Part shown: positions 37,091 through 50,500 of the stretch, in pieces
Layout of the letters: each line of letters starts with the position of its first letter
How positions within the stretch are numbered: the first letter of the stretch is position 1
From: Colias croceus
Lineage: Eukaryota; Arthropoda; Insecta; Lepidoptera; Pieridae
Assembly (NCBI RefSeq): GCF_905220415.1
Contig: NC_059547.1
Coordinates: 1,004,501-1,068,500, forward strand
Length of the DNA: 64,000 bases
Direction of reading: 5' to 3'
Program-made: the position numbers and the translations under genes
The notes under the pieces: model-generated
The model's database searches: none
The model's input: only the letters and a program-made list of their open reading frames with translations
What the model was told of the DNA's origin: nothing

Positions 37091-37647
37091 TTAAGTAATG
37101 ACTAAGATCGCTGCTTTGTACTACTTAGAACATCAATATGAAAATTCCTTCATTTTGCATTATAAAATCTCCTACACGTACACAGCGCAAAGTGGAACCA
37201 ACCACCAACCCCGCTATCCATAATGGCTGACTAGGAGCCAGTTCATTGTTAAAACACAAAGAAGGCATAATTAAGATAAAACCTACACAATTGTGCTTTA
37301 CGCATACCGCGAGATCGCTTGCATTATTGTGAGTTTAATGAGATTACTCCACCTAGTGGGTCAAATGATTATATGCGTTTATTTTTTGTGGCAAACTATT
37401 TCAAATTAATTAATGATGTTCCATTATCTTTTGGACAATTGTCTATTTACCTAAGTACATATTTTATTTTTGAAAATTCGAAAAATTATAATATAAGTAA
37501 TTAGAAAAAATACCAGAACTTTTTAAACACTTCACAACCTTTACGTTGAAAAGTGGTAAATGTGAAAAGTGTACCTACTGGTAAATTATAAAATATATTT
37601 TATTTAAAAAACGAATCAGTAATAAAATTACACCAATCTCTTGTATT

Positions 37648-37746
37648 GTTGATTTATCTAGACTTTTCAATTAAATCAAATCTATTTTTCTTGGATCTAC
37701 CAAGAAAAATAGATTTGATTTAATTGAAAAGGCCTGAAGATATCAA
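37648..37746. repeat. perfect 32 bp hairpin with 5 nt loop
   Basis: Arms 37663-37694 and 37700-37731 are exact reverse complements (first arm begins CTTTTCAATTAAATCAAATC) around ATCTA. Imperfect pairing continues about 15 bp further out. No target duplication is obvious. Confidence 0.85.
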
Positions 37747-38269
37747 CGGTAATGGAAGCTTATTTTTTTAATCCAATATTATATTATCTATATTCATTAC
37801 ATAACTGTATTTTTTGTGTTTTAAATTATCTCCTCTTAAAATGATGTAAAAATCAAACTGCTGGTAGTAGACCGTACCTATTTATGTAATCTTTTTGATA
37901 GTCAGATATGAGTTAATTTATTTATGTGTTAAATCTAAAATCTGTATTTTATTATGTATTGTCCGAATACTATCGCGTTGAATTACACAGATTTTCTTAA
38001 AATTAAAGATTTCAATTTCTATAAAGTTTCAAAAGAAAGCACCATTTTATTATTTTAACCCAACGTGTCGCACATTTTAAGCGACGCACGTGTTCATATC
38101 TATTATTTGCGGACACAGAATCTTGGAAGTTAAATACCTTTTTTGATTTTCTATTTCTACGTGACTCTCTTTTATACTAGATTCTTTTTTATTTGATTTT
38201 TAATATTAGTTGAATCACGCAACTACATATTTTCTTTAATTTTTATTCATTTTTGCACAAATTCTCGCT

Positions 38270-38405
38270 GTTGTCCTACTCGTAAGTCGTAGCATGAAAT
38301 TCGAACTTTCCTCGATAAATCTGTTCCTATATTTAACATAACACATTTTTAAATCGAGCCAGTAGTTTTTGAGATTAGCACGTTCAACCAAGCAAACTCT
38401 TTAGC
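38270..38405 (-). mobile_element. old Helitron fragment
   Basis: TCCTCGATAAATCTGTTCCT and GCCAGTAGTTTTTGAGATTA match the group at 60478 in reverse; the GC-rich end is lost. Confidence 0.5.
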
Positions 38406-38902
38406 GTTAAAATATTGGTATAGTCACCATTCAGAACACTTATATCTATCAATAAATTAAAAACTATATCATTGAATCAAACTTGGTCATAGCTGGGCTG
38501 TGTTGCAACTTTTATTTATTTATTAAAAAGTATGCATAGGGCTACGGTTTTATATCTGCTATGGTCTTTAATTCTGGAATCTATTTTATCATAGTCTGGA
38601 TTGTATTTTAACCCAACTTCTCTAGTGTTTGATTTTACGCCAGTAATCGAAAATAAATCGCGTTTAAAATCCGCTCAAAAGTCTTTAATTAATTATTAAT
38701 ATATCCTGGATCAGCAACTATTAAATATATTATAAACGTTTTTGCAAAGGAATATACCTATTCGCTATAACACTGCGTCAATTCAAATATCATAGAGCAG
38801 TATTATAGCGGCCTTGACTCCGAAAATATACTAATTTCAATAAATATGTCGGATTTGTTTAGCGATACCGGTTATCAGTACGTAATATTAAACTAGTTCT
38901 TA

Positions 38903-39068
38903 GAGCTAGCACGCAAGAGCAACTTTTGTCTCCGCAACTATTTTGTCTCTCCCATCAACTCTATGGGGAGTTGCGTCGCTACGTGCGCGCACTTTCTTAC
39001 TAGCCCATAGAGTTGATGGGAGAGACAAAATAGTTGCGGAGACAAAAGTTGTTCTTGCGCGCTAGCCC
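38903..39068. mobile_element. 166 bp foldback MITE
   Basis: Two arms of about 65 bp (both contain GCAACTATTTTGTCTCTCCC or its complement) are nearly perfect inverted repeats around a short spacer and are flanked by TTA on both sides. Typical Tourist/Harbinger-type miniature element. Confidence 0.88.
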
Positions 39069-39089
39069 TTACTATTCATCGATTTATTT

Positions 39090-39259
39090 ATATCTTAATA
39101 TATATAAATCTCGTGTCACAATGTTTGTCCTCAATGGACTCCTAAACCACTTAACCGATTATAATAAAATTCGCACACCGTGTGCAGTTCGATCTAACTT
39201 GAGAGATAGGATAGTTTAAACATGTAGGTACCACGGGCGAAGCCGGGGCGGACCACTAG
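39090..39259 (+). mobile_element. Helitron of the CCGGGGCGGACC group
   Basis: Starts in TCTTAATATATATAAATC and ends GAAGCCGGGGCGGACCACTA then G. The short open frame here is an artefact. Confidence 0.75.
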
Positions 39260-40198
39260 TATTAATATAATAAATACATAGCTTTAAATAACTGAGAAAC
39301 ATGTGTTACAAACTCATGAAAATTGTCACCGATGAAAACGTTTAAATTAGGGTCAAAATCAAGGCTAATGTCTAAAGGAGTCGGTTACATTAAAAAAAAA
39401 ATACAAACATTTTAAACAAACGTTGTGAACAAATTTAATTTGTAAGTTATTATCAAAGATTCAGTACCTAAGATACGTATGCAACGTTGCACGTTAATCT
39501 TACGCCTATTTTCCTCAAAAATTTAACACCATAGATAAACATTAAATATTTTTAAATTGAATAAATCCATTATTACATCCAAGCCTCAAGTAAGATATTA
39601 CCTAGAAATTGCTTTGTAAATCTAGACCTCATTTCCAGGTGAATTCAACCTTCTGATTATATAATAAACCTCAGGAAATTATTGTACAAAGTAGAGTATC
39701 TTGTACAGACTATGTAAATATAGTAGAGTATCCTGTTTCTTAAGTTTGTATTATGTCCTATAGTTTTCTAAGAATGAAAATAAATTTTTTTATAGTGTAA
39801 TTTTTAAAATTGATTAAATTTAATTTAATAGATTAGACACCTAAGTATTGTAAATATATTATATTTCAATAATATGTAACGCAATATATATTTTATAATA
39901 TTCCTGAAGATTTTATATAGAGCGTGACAGACTCTACAAAACAGACCAAATTGAATGAATATGCGCTAGTTTTATTATTATAAAAATAAAATATTGTAAG
40001 TTTTAAAAAACAACGGAGGAGGTCACAAAATGTCATATTAGGTAGGTAGGTATATGAGCTGTATTAAATCGACCTATGCCGTAATCAATAAAATACGTAA
40101 GTACATATTACCATAAACTTTAATAATTGGGTCGTCCTATTTTATAGCACATTGATAAGTGACAAAATATCCATGCTCGGTTATAACTTATAAGCTAA
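39260..40198. other. unassigned intergenic stretch
   Basis: AT-rich, without inverted ends or coding pattern. 37100-37640 and 37750-38260 are similar. Confidence 0.4.
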
Positions 40199-40240
40199 AC
40201 TAGCGGCCCGCCCCGGCTTTGCCCGTGGTACATATTATTA
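40199..40240 (-). mobile_element. Helitron 3' end remnant
   Basis: CTAGCGGCCCGCCCCGGCTT followed by TGCCCGTGGTACATAT, about 40 bp only. Confidence 0.6.
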
Positions 40241-40301
40241 TAACATAGTAGGTACTTAAACAACGGTGAAGCAATATCAGAAATCAGTAGTTCCTCCAAA
40301 C

Positions 40302-41042
40302 ATTATACCCGGCGCGGCCTAAGATGATCCCTATGACAGTTCGTCTTAGTGATTGCTCGTATGATGGATCGTGTCGATACTTTACTATTTTATAGGCAAA
40401 GGCGTGGTTTGTATTCAGCCACGTCGGTAAACATGTTTTTTACAAATATTATAAAATGAATTTTTAACGTCTAATAAGTAAACGAAACGGTAAGTAAAAC
40501 GAAAGTTTTCCAAAACATAAAAATGCACCTTATCATTTTCTCGTAATTTTTAACCCGTTTAACACAGTGTATAATATTATCATGAAAATGGAATCCGCCA
40601 TTTAATTTTTCTAAAAAACTTATATTATCATAGGTAAGTAAATTAACGTGAACGGTAATTAATTAATTAATTATGCTGCGATCTTCTGTTCCATTAAATA
40701 GTGAATGAACTATAGCTTAAGCATGGAAAAAATGTGAACTCGTTTCCATTATGGAAATTTGTTTATCGATACTTTCCGCACTAGTCGATAAATGCCAACG
40801 ATGTAAGTTTTGAAGGACGTAAACGTAAAGTCAGATTGATATAATTTCTCTTTAATGATAAGAATTGTTATAATTCCAACGGAATATCATTGTAATGGCA
40901 TAAAGCTACGTAAAAATTAATAAATGCCATTTTTAGACGCCTCCAATACGTTTCTAATTTAATGGTGACGCCATTACAAGTTTGTCTCTTGAGAATAACT
41001 GTCAGTGTCATAGGGATCATCTTAGGCCGCGCCGGGTATAAT
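40302..41042. mobile_element. 741 bp element with 37 bp perfect inverted ends
   Basis: Both ends carry the same 37 bp in opposite orientation, starting ATTATACCCGGCGCGGCCTA and ending ...CCCTATGACA. The interior is AT-rich and non-coding. The target duplication could not be settled. It lies about 440 bp upstream of the HIBADH initiator. Confidence 0.82.
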
Positions 41043-41483
41043 AAGGATGGCGTAGGCAAATACGTAAACGTATCTCTACATGACCACACCTAAAATATTA
41101 TATATCTTAAAATATTATATTATGAATTAAACCAACAATTTTCTTTGATAGAGTTAATTTTAGTTGTATCTGCCAATCCTGTTTATATTTAAAAAATCAC
41201 CACGTGTAAAATACACTTGCTTACAAAAATAGTTTGGTCTGTATTAAATATTCAATTTACAAAATAGGTAAATTATAAGATAAAAGTAAGTACCTACTCA
41301 CTATCCATCCGTATCGAAATGAAAAAAAAAATCTTTTTAATTTTTAGACCGAATAGTTCAATATGTTCAACTAGTGGGTGTGGCGTCCTAACCTCAAACC
41401 TGTTATCAAATTAACATTGAAACGAAATCGAGAATGATAATTCACGTCATTTGAATAACAACAAGAACCAATTCTCACATTTT

Positions 41484-41537
41484 ATTCAGTCTCAGTGCGT
41501 ACGCGCCGCGGCCGGTTGTGTTATTAATAAAATCAAA
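41484..41537 (+). promoter_or_regulatory. HIBADH initiator and 5'UTR
   Basis: Two CAGT words (TTCAGTCTCAGTGCG) fitting the arthropod initiator lie 42-54 bp before the start codon, followed by the GC-rich CGCGCCGCGGCCGG. No TATA box is evident. This looks like a TATA-less housekeeping promoter with a short leader. Confidence 0.45.
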
Positions 41538-41666
41538 ATGGCGGCCCGCGTCAGCCGGTCTTTCCTCACAACAAGCAGGTCTTACAGCTCGAAAAGTGAC
41601 AAAAATGTGGCTTTCCTTGGCCTTGGAAACATGGGGGGATTTATGGCGGCAAATCTCGTGAAAAAG
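41538..41666 (+). CDS. HIBADH: HIBADH exon 1 (codons 1-43)
   Basis: Encodes the targeting peptide and the first beta strand and loop (VAFLGLGNMGGFMAANL). Donor AAG|GTAGTA, phase 0. The intron that follows is 4.6 kb and contains a cluster of four Helitrons. Confidence 0.95.
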
Positions 41667-44561
41667 GTAGTATAGGTGTTGCTATGCGTAAAAGAAAGTA
41701 CATGTTTAGAATTTGAAATTGTGGCCTCAATAACCTCGGTAATTATTGTATTTTATAGTAGCTGTTTAATAGTTTATGTACTTGCTTTAAACATTGTAGG
41801 AAGATGCATCATTGTACTACTACCTATCACTATAATCTTGAACATTTAAATGGCATAAACATGTTGTTTATCTACCGGTTCGGTAACTACAGCTTTTGCC
41901 CAGTTGTTTATGAAAATGTCTGATGTCTATCTTGTGCCTAATCTTGCTCAGTTCTTGTCGAATTATCCGTATCATGGGACTAAGAGTGATAGGATAACCA
42001 ATAAACATGCAAGATGTATGTGTGCATAGGGCTCTTATTGTGAGCGTTATATATCAGAGGTTCTAAAGAATTAGGTACATAGTGTTAGTAAGCCCTATGC
42101 TTTATGTGACACAGAACCCTCGCGTTCCCCTTAAAGATTTTCCAATTTTCCTTTACGGATATCCGTATGTAATTCTTCCAAGTAATGCAAAAAAGTTTGA
42201 TCACCTTTATATTAAGGTGATTTACTTGATTGCCTTACTTGGTCATAAACCTAGGACCTAACATATACGAACGAGTTTAGGACTTGACTCTACAAATTAC
42301 AATTCGTAAATTAAAAGTATATTGAATAATTCTAATTTAGTTGTTGTTGAAGTTACTATTATATTCTAAGTTTTAAAGCTTCAGTCAAAGCTTCCGGAAG
42401 ACAGGGCTTTGCATAGCTGCATTATTTTTGCAAATTTTATCTTAAAAAGAAAGCAGACAACTTATCTATTTAAAGGGTCTGTAAATGAGATTTCTTTTCA
42501 GGGTATAACTTAAATTAATGTAAAGAAAAATTTGTGATGCATGATTAAAATAACCAGATGCAGATTTACTTTCTTACTTCATTAAATAGGTACATGGATG
42601 CGAAAATTCTAAAATTCGAGTGGATAAAATATGGGGAGTTTGATTTTACAAGAGAAATCTAATCACTACAGACATGATATGGCTCTGGTTTTTCTATATA
42701 ATATCAATGTATATTAGAGTAAATAAAATTAATCAGCAAATGCATCAGGATAAGGGATACCAGCTTTCGTGAGCTCAGAAATATCCTAATTGTTAAAGAA
42801 AGAAAGAAAGAAAAAAAAGCTTTATTGCCAACAAAAACTTAGACTATCCTATCTTAAAAGTAAACACATATTAGGCAATCGGAACAGACTCAGCCATGCT
42901 GTGGGCTAACACCCGAACAGCGCTGATTTTCAGTCTGCCCGCGTATTTTACGAGGTCCTACCTTTATATAAATACTTATAATAAAATTACATTTAAAATT
43001 GTTCCTATCAATATAAATAAAAATTTATAACATATTTTTTGATACATTATTTACATTAATATAAGCTCATTTGATATGCAAAATTAAAATTCAATGTCAA
43101 TCGACTCACGAGTCCACAAACATCTTATATAATCACTAGCTGATTTGCTTAAAGTGGTTCTGATAGGACCCCCTCATTATTTAGGGATTTAAAAATAGTT
43201 TAAAATCTATTCTTGGATCTAACGAATATACACAGAAAACTTCATAAAAATCCGTAGAGACGATGATTTGGTTACATAAGTATTTATTATGTAACTATAA
43301 GTGTAACTAGTTAAATACATTCTTCAATAACATTTTTTTATAAAAATCATGCTTTCGGCATTTTCCTAAGCTTTTCTTTTGCTGATAGAGAACTTTTATT
43401 TGCGTAATTTTAAGGATATAAACAGAGCGGGATTTTTTATACAATGTAAAAAAAATGTAGTGATAATTTTAAGTTACATAATTTATTAACATAATTTACA
43501 TGCATGTGTCTCTGTTGCTAAGCAAAATTAGGACAAATAAATGTGGCGAGATACGTTGTAAGTATTCCTTATCTGTTAACTGCTATAAACGAGATAAAAA
43601 AATAATTAGGTATATTATTTGTTTACGTATAAAGCAAATGTGTTTTTATAACAAATATAATTTATGAGATTTTAGTCGCTTACTTTTCAAGGAGAAAAGT
43701 TAAATCTCTTAGGTATTATGAAATACCGTTATGTGAAAATTAAAAATAATTAAAAAATAACATGTATCTTGGAAAACTTTGTTTGTTTGATTGTAATGAA
43801 TAGGCTCATTAACTACTGGACCGATTTTAAAAATTCTTTCACAATTCGAAAGCTACATTATCCACAAGTAATATAGGCTAGGTTTTATTCAGGAAATCTC
43901 ACAGGAACGGGAACTATGCGGGTTTTTCTTTGAAAACGTGGGCGAAGCCGCAGGCGGAAAACTAGTCATCAATATAATGGCGAAAAAAACTTCTATATAT
44001 AGTCCGAATGAACAGTCTTGTCCTGATTTATAAATTAGCACTGTATGTGTGTCACACACCACTGCAACAATTAGATCCAAATTTTAACAGTTTTTTTTTC
44101 ATTTATAAAATAGTTCAAATATTATCAATTCACAAGCTCTGCTCCACGTTTTACCCACAGTGCTCCGCTCCTGTTGGTCTTAGCGAGATGATAATATATA
44201 GCCTTTCTCGATAAATGGGCTATCTAAAACCGAAAGAATTTTTCAAATCGGACCAGTAGTTCCCGAGATTAGCGCGTTCCAAACAAACAAACGAACTCTT
44301 AAGCTTTATAATATTAGGTATAAGATAGTCAGGGACATTTATAAAAGTTTACCATATTGCCGTCATTTGTAAGATTTCATTACTTCCAGACCCGCATGTT
44401 ACTTTATAACTTTTTCCCTAAAGGTACAACTTAGAACATTAATCTATACATATAATAAATCTGTAGAAGGGTCAATTCTGTACATTGAAAATATTGAAAA
44501 AATAACTAGCAGCGGGTGTTACTGGATCGATACCAAACCCAAATATGTAATTAAAAAAATT

Positions 44562-44598
<37 letters not shown>

Positions 44599-47500
44599 AT
44601 GTGCAGGCATCACGAGAAAACTAACGGTTCGATTTCGATGAAACTTGGTATAATTATACCTTATTATCCTGGGCGTAAAATAGGATACTTTTTATCCTGG
44701 AAAAATACGCAGAAAAAAATTAATCTTAATTTTTTAGTTTTATCCATAGACGTTGTTCTGTAGAACCGCGAACACGTATTATTATAGGCCTAGCCGTATT
44801 TGGGTCCAATAGATATTTATAAGATGTCATTGTCAGAGTTACTCAAAATGGAGAAATAAACCATCCACGCGAAGACCGACATCCGCGCGGACGGAGTCGC
44901 GGGCGGAAGCTAGTATTATATAAATCTATACTATAAAAATGAATCGCAAAATGTGTTGGTAAGCGCATCACTCGAGAACGGCTGAACCGATTTCGTTAAT
45001 TCTTTTTTTATTATATTCCTTGAAGAACGAGGATGGTTCTTATGTAGAGAAAACGTGAATATGTAGCACGGGCGAAGCCGGGGCGGACCGCTAGTTTATT
45101 ATAATTTATGTCAATAATAAAATCCAAAACGAAACCGCCAGCATACTAACGTTCCATTTTAATAAACAAAGCCTTAATTCATAATGAAATCAGATCTTGT
45201 GGGAGATGAAAATGTTTAAAGGGCGAAGCTCATAAAATACATTGAATTAAAAATAAAAATCCGAGAAGCCAATTTAACGCTGCTTTCACGGATATTTAAA
45301 ATTAAAATCTTTTCAATTTATGCAAAGATTATGTTAAATAATGCAGATGGTGCTTTTTGCGTTATATCAAGGTTAGTTATAGATTCGCTTTACGCATATA
45401 TTGTAATGAATCCGAGGGGACTTGATAAGATTCGATTTCGTTCTGCTTTTCTTGGAAACATTGACAATTGAGAAGCTTTTCGAGCTTACTGTTATTAATT
45501 TATTAGTGATGTGATGTGTGAATAAATTGGAAATAGTGGTCTTTAAATGTTTACAATACAGAATGTTTTTGGATTAGAACGTTTATTTTGCCATAGTCTT
45601 CTTCTTAGTTCTCATAATACATTGCATCGATGCTCATAATTCGGTCAGTAAGATTATCAAATTATTATAGAGGTAAAGCTGACACTGAATGACCAAAGTT
45701 GTATAATAGCTGTTATGTCTCTGATAAAAAAGTCTGACCTCATGATATGGATGCATGCATGATAAGTTCGTGATTTATTCATATTTTTTGTGACTTATGA
45801 GAAGATGGTAAAATCCGAAAAGATGGAAATGTCGATGACTTTTTTGTAGAATTTAGTTGTTTAGACTTTAGATGCCGCTTACTTATTGAATATTGGGTAG
45901 GTTAGGTTAACAATTAAAAAACATTGATACGTTAACATTTTAAATTGATCAAATGAAAATAATCTATTCTCCTTATCATTTGTAAAGTTAGCTAAACACA
46001 CATTCGCTTTATGTTTAAGTAGTAATAAAATAATGTCAAGAATTAATTTTCAGTTATACCTCGAAGATTATTGACTCCAAGTTGCCGTAAATATCTTCTA
46101 TTTAGCTTATCTATCATTCAAATAACTACGTATGAAAATAAAAAAAAAACAACTATAGTATTGAACTTCAGCTAGTCAAGGCTTATAAGGATGGGCTATG
46201 ACATCATCAAGCCTTGAAACTGGCTCTTAACATAAATTCCTATCATGTATTCCAGGGTTTCAATGTCCGCGGCTACGATCCATCAAAAGAAGCGCTGAAT
46301 TCAGCAGCTAAGAACGGAGTATCAAGCGCCAGTTCGATCGCTGCAGCGGTTGACGGGGTCGATGTTGTGGTGTCCATCCTGCCCAGTAATAAGGTCGTGC
46401 TTGACGCGTATCTGGGAAAAGATGGTGTTGTTGATCATGTAAGTTTTGATATTAGATTAGGCATTTAGTTAATATATAGATTATATCGAATAAGTAGATA
46501 TGTAGGTACATGCTGAACTTAAGATATAGATATTATTAGATGGTACACGTTGAATGAGAGATATCTAAGTACTTTTAATTCTTTATCTTGAAACCTATGT
46601 CTTTACCTATCGGTTCAAAAGTATCCTAAGCAAATAGCCGAGACTGTAAACAACACTCGTGGCAAATTTCAAAAAACATCGTTGAAAAAGTTCATCTTTT
46701 CTCACAAACTTTCACATCTAACTTCAGAAGATTAATAGAATCTATAGTTACAGAATGAGAAAATAAGATAGGTTTCTTTAATTAGAATAGAAATTTTTGC
46801 TCACGTGTGTTTTCTATTCTATTGCATAATCTAATTGGATTGATAATATCTCATTACCTCTACATGACTACATGATTAGAAAGATTTATACTAATAAGAG
46901 GATTAGAAGGATATACCAACAGGAGACATTAGCCAATATATCTTTAATCTAGATATTACTACTTCCAGGTGCCCAAAGGATCTCTTCTCATTGACTCCAG
47001 TACAGTGGACCCCAACGTGCCCAAACAGATATTCCCTGTTGCGATTGAGAAAGGGAAGGGCTTTATCGATGCTCCGGTTTCAGGAGGTCAGTATAGTTTT
47101 ATTTTTATGTTTTGTGTTAACTTCTTGAATATTTTTTTTAGGTTTCGCATTGAGTGATATCATTTTTTTGTTTTATGGTACACTTTCTAGTCATCAACTT
47201 ATCAATGTGTGCGTTTCCTACATATATATTTATCTGCATGTATGTATAAAATACGAAGTTTATTTACAAAGTGAAACAAATCATTCAGTTTTAGGAATAT
47301 TTCCGTCATAGCAACTTACTTTTTATTCAATTTTTGCTTACAAATAATTATGCAACAAATACTTATTCTCTCCTCAAATATATGCCATAGGAACACAAAT
47401 ATAAAATGTATGTCTATTCGCGTGTGGTTTTACTGATAGTATTATATTATCTGTACTGATAACATTGTTTACACAAATTTGAGATAATTTCCAATGACTC

Positions 47501-50500
47501 CGATAAGCATGTAATTACTTATCAAAAACTGTCGCTTTTTGTATTTGCTCTGTCAATAAATGCTTGGAATAATATATTAACAGATGAAACTACTTGTAAT
47601 AAAATAGTACTTGTTTGAAGGGTAGTTATAAGGGTTAGGTCTAATTATTTATAGGCTTACATATTTTACAAGCTATTTTTACTCGATTGTTAGTCTCGGG
47701 TCTTGGTTCGATTGGCCTCTCGGGATTTGTTACACGTACTTTAATAGACATACTTACAATAATTTATTTTTACTATTATTTGTATTGAATTTAAATTTGA
47801 TTGTATTTTGAAGAGTTTATAACATTAAGTATGGGAACGTGATATTTATTTAGGAAGTATAATTATTTCGTTTGAAATTTCAATAGTACCTACATATGTG
47901 AAGTATGTTATGTTACATTTTTTTTTCATGAAAATACTTAAAACAATTCTAATATTAAAAAATCAAATAACAAAAAAATCAGAATTTCAATTCTGTTGAA
48001 GAGAGGAAGGCTTATTATTTATTAAATACTGATATTTATTTACCAATAGTTATATAATGCAATGTTAATCAGCTTTTGCAATTGTTATTCTCTGTAATGT
48101 TATTATGTAGAAAACAAATTGTTATTTATCTTTAATACCTACATTGATGTAAAATGCACTATAGGAAATCACGTGATGTGATTAAACTTTAAGCACATAA
48201 TATTACTTAATTATTACGACTTACGAATAACTTTAAACCGTTTTTTATATTATATTGTAACTAATTTGACGCATATATAGGTTTCAGTGATTTAATAATT
48301 TCTAAGTTACCTAGCTTCAGCTAAAAACCTAAAAAGAGTTGGCACAACATTTATAAGGGAAACAGAAATGAGAAATATAAAAAAGAGGTGTGGCACTCGG
48401 GGACTGCCGTGGTAAAGCTATTGCATTCTATGCCTTCAAGCCACACCTCCGCCCGTCGAGTGGGGAGCGTGAGGTTTTTCGTTACGCAATTTCTGGATTC
48501 GGTCCCCGCGCTCAAGGCCCGCGATAGAAGCTTATGCAATAGCTTGTTTTATTAAGCATTTTGTGTGAGCCTTTTATGTCACATAATAATATAATATTAC
48601 ATGATGAAATTGAAAAACAAGGGCTTAACTGATAAAATGTGTTTGCATAAGTTGTTGTTTATACTTTTGCATGTAAATTCTTGATATGGCAAAACAAATA
48701 AACGACGTAATGTTTACTTCATAATTATGTTATTACATAATTAAGGTGACTAGTAGAGCTAAACGCGAGTTTGCTGCTAAATTATAATGCTTTAATAGAT
48801 ATACTTGCTAGATAGTGTGTTGAAAACACAATACAACTTATTTTACTCGATAGAAAAAAATCACAAAGGTACCTCTAAAAAAATCTTTTGATGCTTAAAA
48901 AATATACTAAACTACATGCAAACATACTGTTTTTTCGGCAAATAATTCTACAAGCAGCATACTAGAATAATAGTGTTTTATTTTTTTAGTCCAATCAATA
49001 GATTTCCTGTAAATCGCAAATTCTTATTCCCAAACCAAAAACGTACGCATGTGTGCGTGAACGCCTGTGTACCGACACTACCGGCCGAGGCCTGTTCGAA
49101 ATGATGCGCGTAAGGCGGCCGCGGCGGGCTGCAGCTGTGGCGCGACGTGTGTGTATGAGTGCTCAAGGTCCCTTACTCAGGGCAGCGCCTTAATAATAAT
49201 AATGGCTAATGTTATATTTTATGAATTTATATTTATTAATTAAAAAATATTTACAAATAATTAATGTCAATATATCTACATTTTGAATTAAATCTTTAAA
49301 AATGTCACCCTCTATGGCAATGCAAAAGTAGGTATTAAGACTGGGATGTAGATTATTCCTTATTTTTTATGTATTCCCTATATGTCATAAAGTACCTACA
49401 AGCTTTGCTATTTTTCGGAAAAAGCTTTGTGTGTTTGTTAGATTTTTTATGTATGTACTACGTAACTTTTATTAAATCTTTAATTTTCTAACAATACTCT
49501 TTTAAAATTTTTATAGATTTCTATAAATTAATCTGAAACGACTTTAATAATCCGAGAATATCCCTTATATATTATTTTTATTCTATTTTCTAACATATTC
49601 CAGGTGTAATGGGCGCTCAAAACGCGACCCTCGCCTTCATGGCGGGCGGCAGGAAGCAGGACTTCGACAGATCCCTACCTCTGCTAGAAGCGATGGGAGC
49701 AAAGCAGTTCCACTGTGGAGATATCGGTTCTGGTCAAGTGGCCAAATTGGCCAATAACATGCTCATGGGCATTACTGGCATGGCCACTGCTGAGTGCATG
49801 AATATGGGCATTAAGTAAGTATAAGTTAAGGACTGATGTATAGGAAAGTGTTATATTCCTGGCAAGGATGTTTTGGTAGGGAAATTTTATATTTCATTTA
49901 TAGGGTATGGAACAGATGTAGGCGAAAGTGATGTCTTCCTGTATAAGACACTATTGGTAGGAATATTATTTGTGGTGTAATAGCTAGAGAGCTAGACATC
50001 AAAGGCATTGCCTAAACTAGGAAATACGTCAAATTTATAAATTTTATTCCTTAATATTATTAAGATTTTTTAGGCTATTATAGCGTAGTAATTTTCACTT
50101 TTGCATGAAAGTGATACTGAAAACATCTGGCAATAACTGTTTGAGTGGGACACGAAAAGAGCCCTCTCTATAAACCCTAGACTATTTGAATGCTACTTAA
50201 CTATATAAAATAAAAATACTATAGGCTAGAGTGAGAATAATAGTGATATATAGGGAAAAAAGATAGCTACAGAGATAGTATATGCATAGATCTGACCATG
50301 TAGTAGCTCTAAGTTTTGTTGTCTGCTGAAGTCTGTACGCAATGAAAATGTCTGCCGTTTCGAAAATGAGTTTTTAAGACCCTAATAAATAAAATATATG
50401 AATGGCAGATCTGGTCAATTACTTTCAAAATTGTATTTTTTTCAGCACTTTCATAAGTGTCTGCCAGAATGTTATCGGCGTGATAATGGTCTGCCATTGT

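Noticed and set aside
41451..41537. Possible longer HIBADH N-terminus
   Set aside because: The frame is open upstream but has no ATG before 41538, and initiator-like words lie inside it; the ATG at 41538 has a good context and starts a typical presequence.
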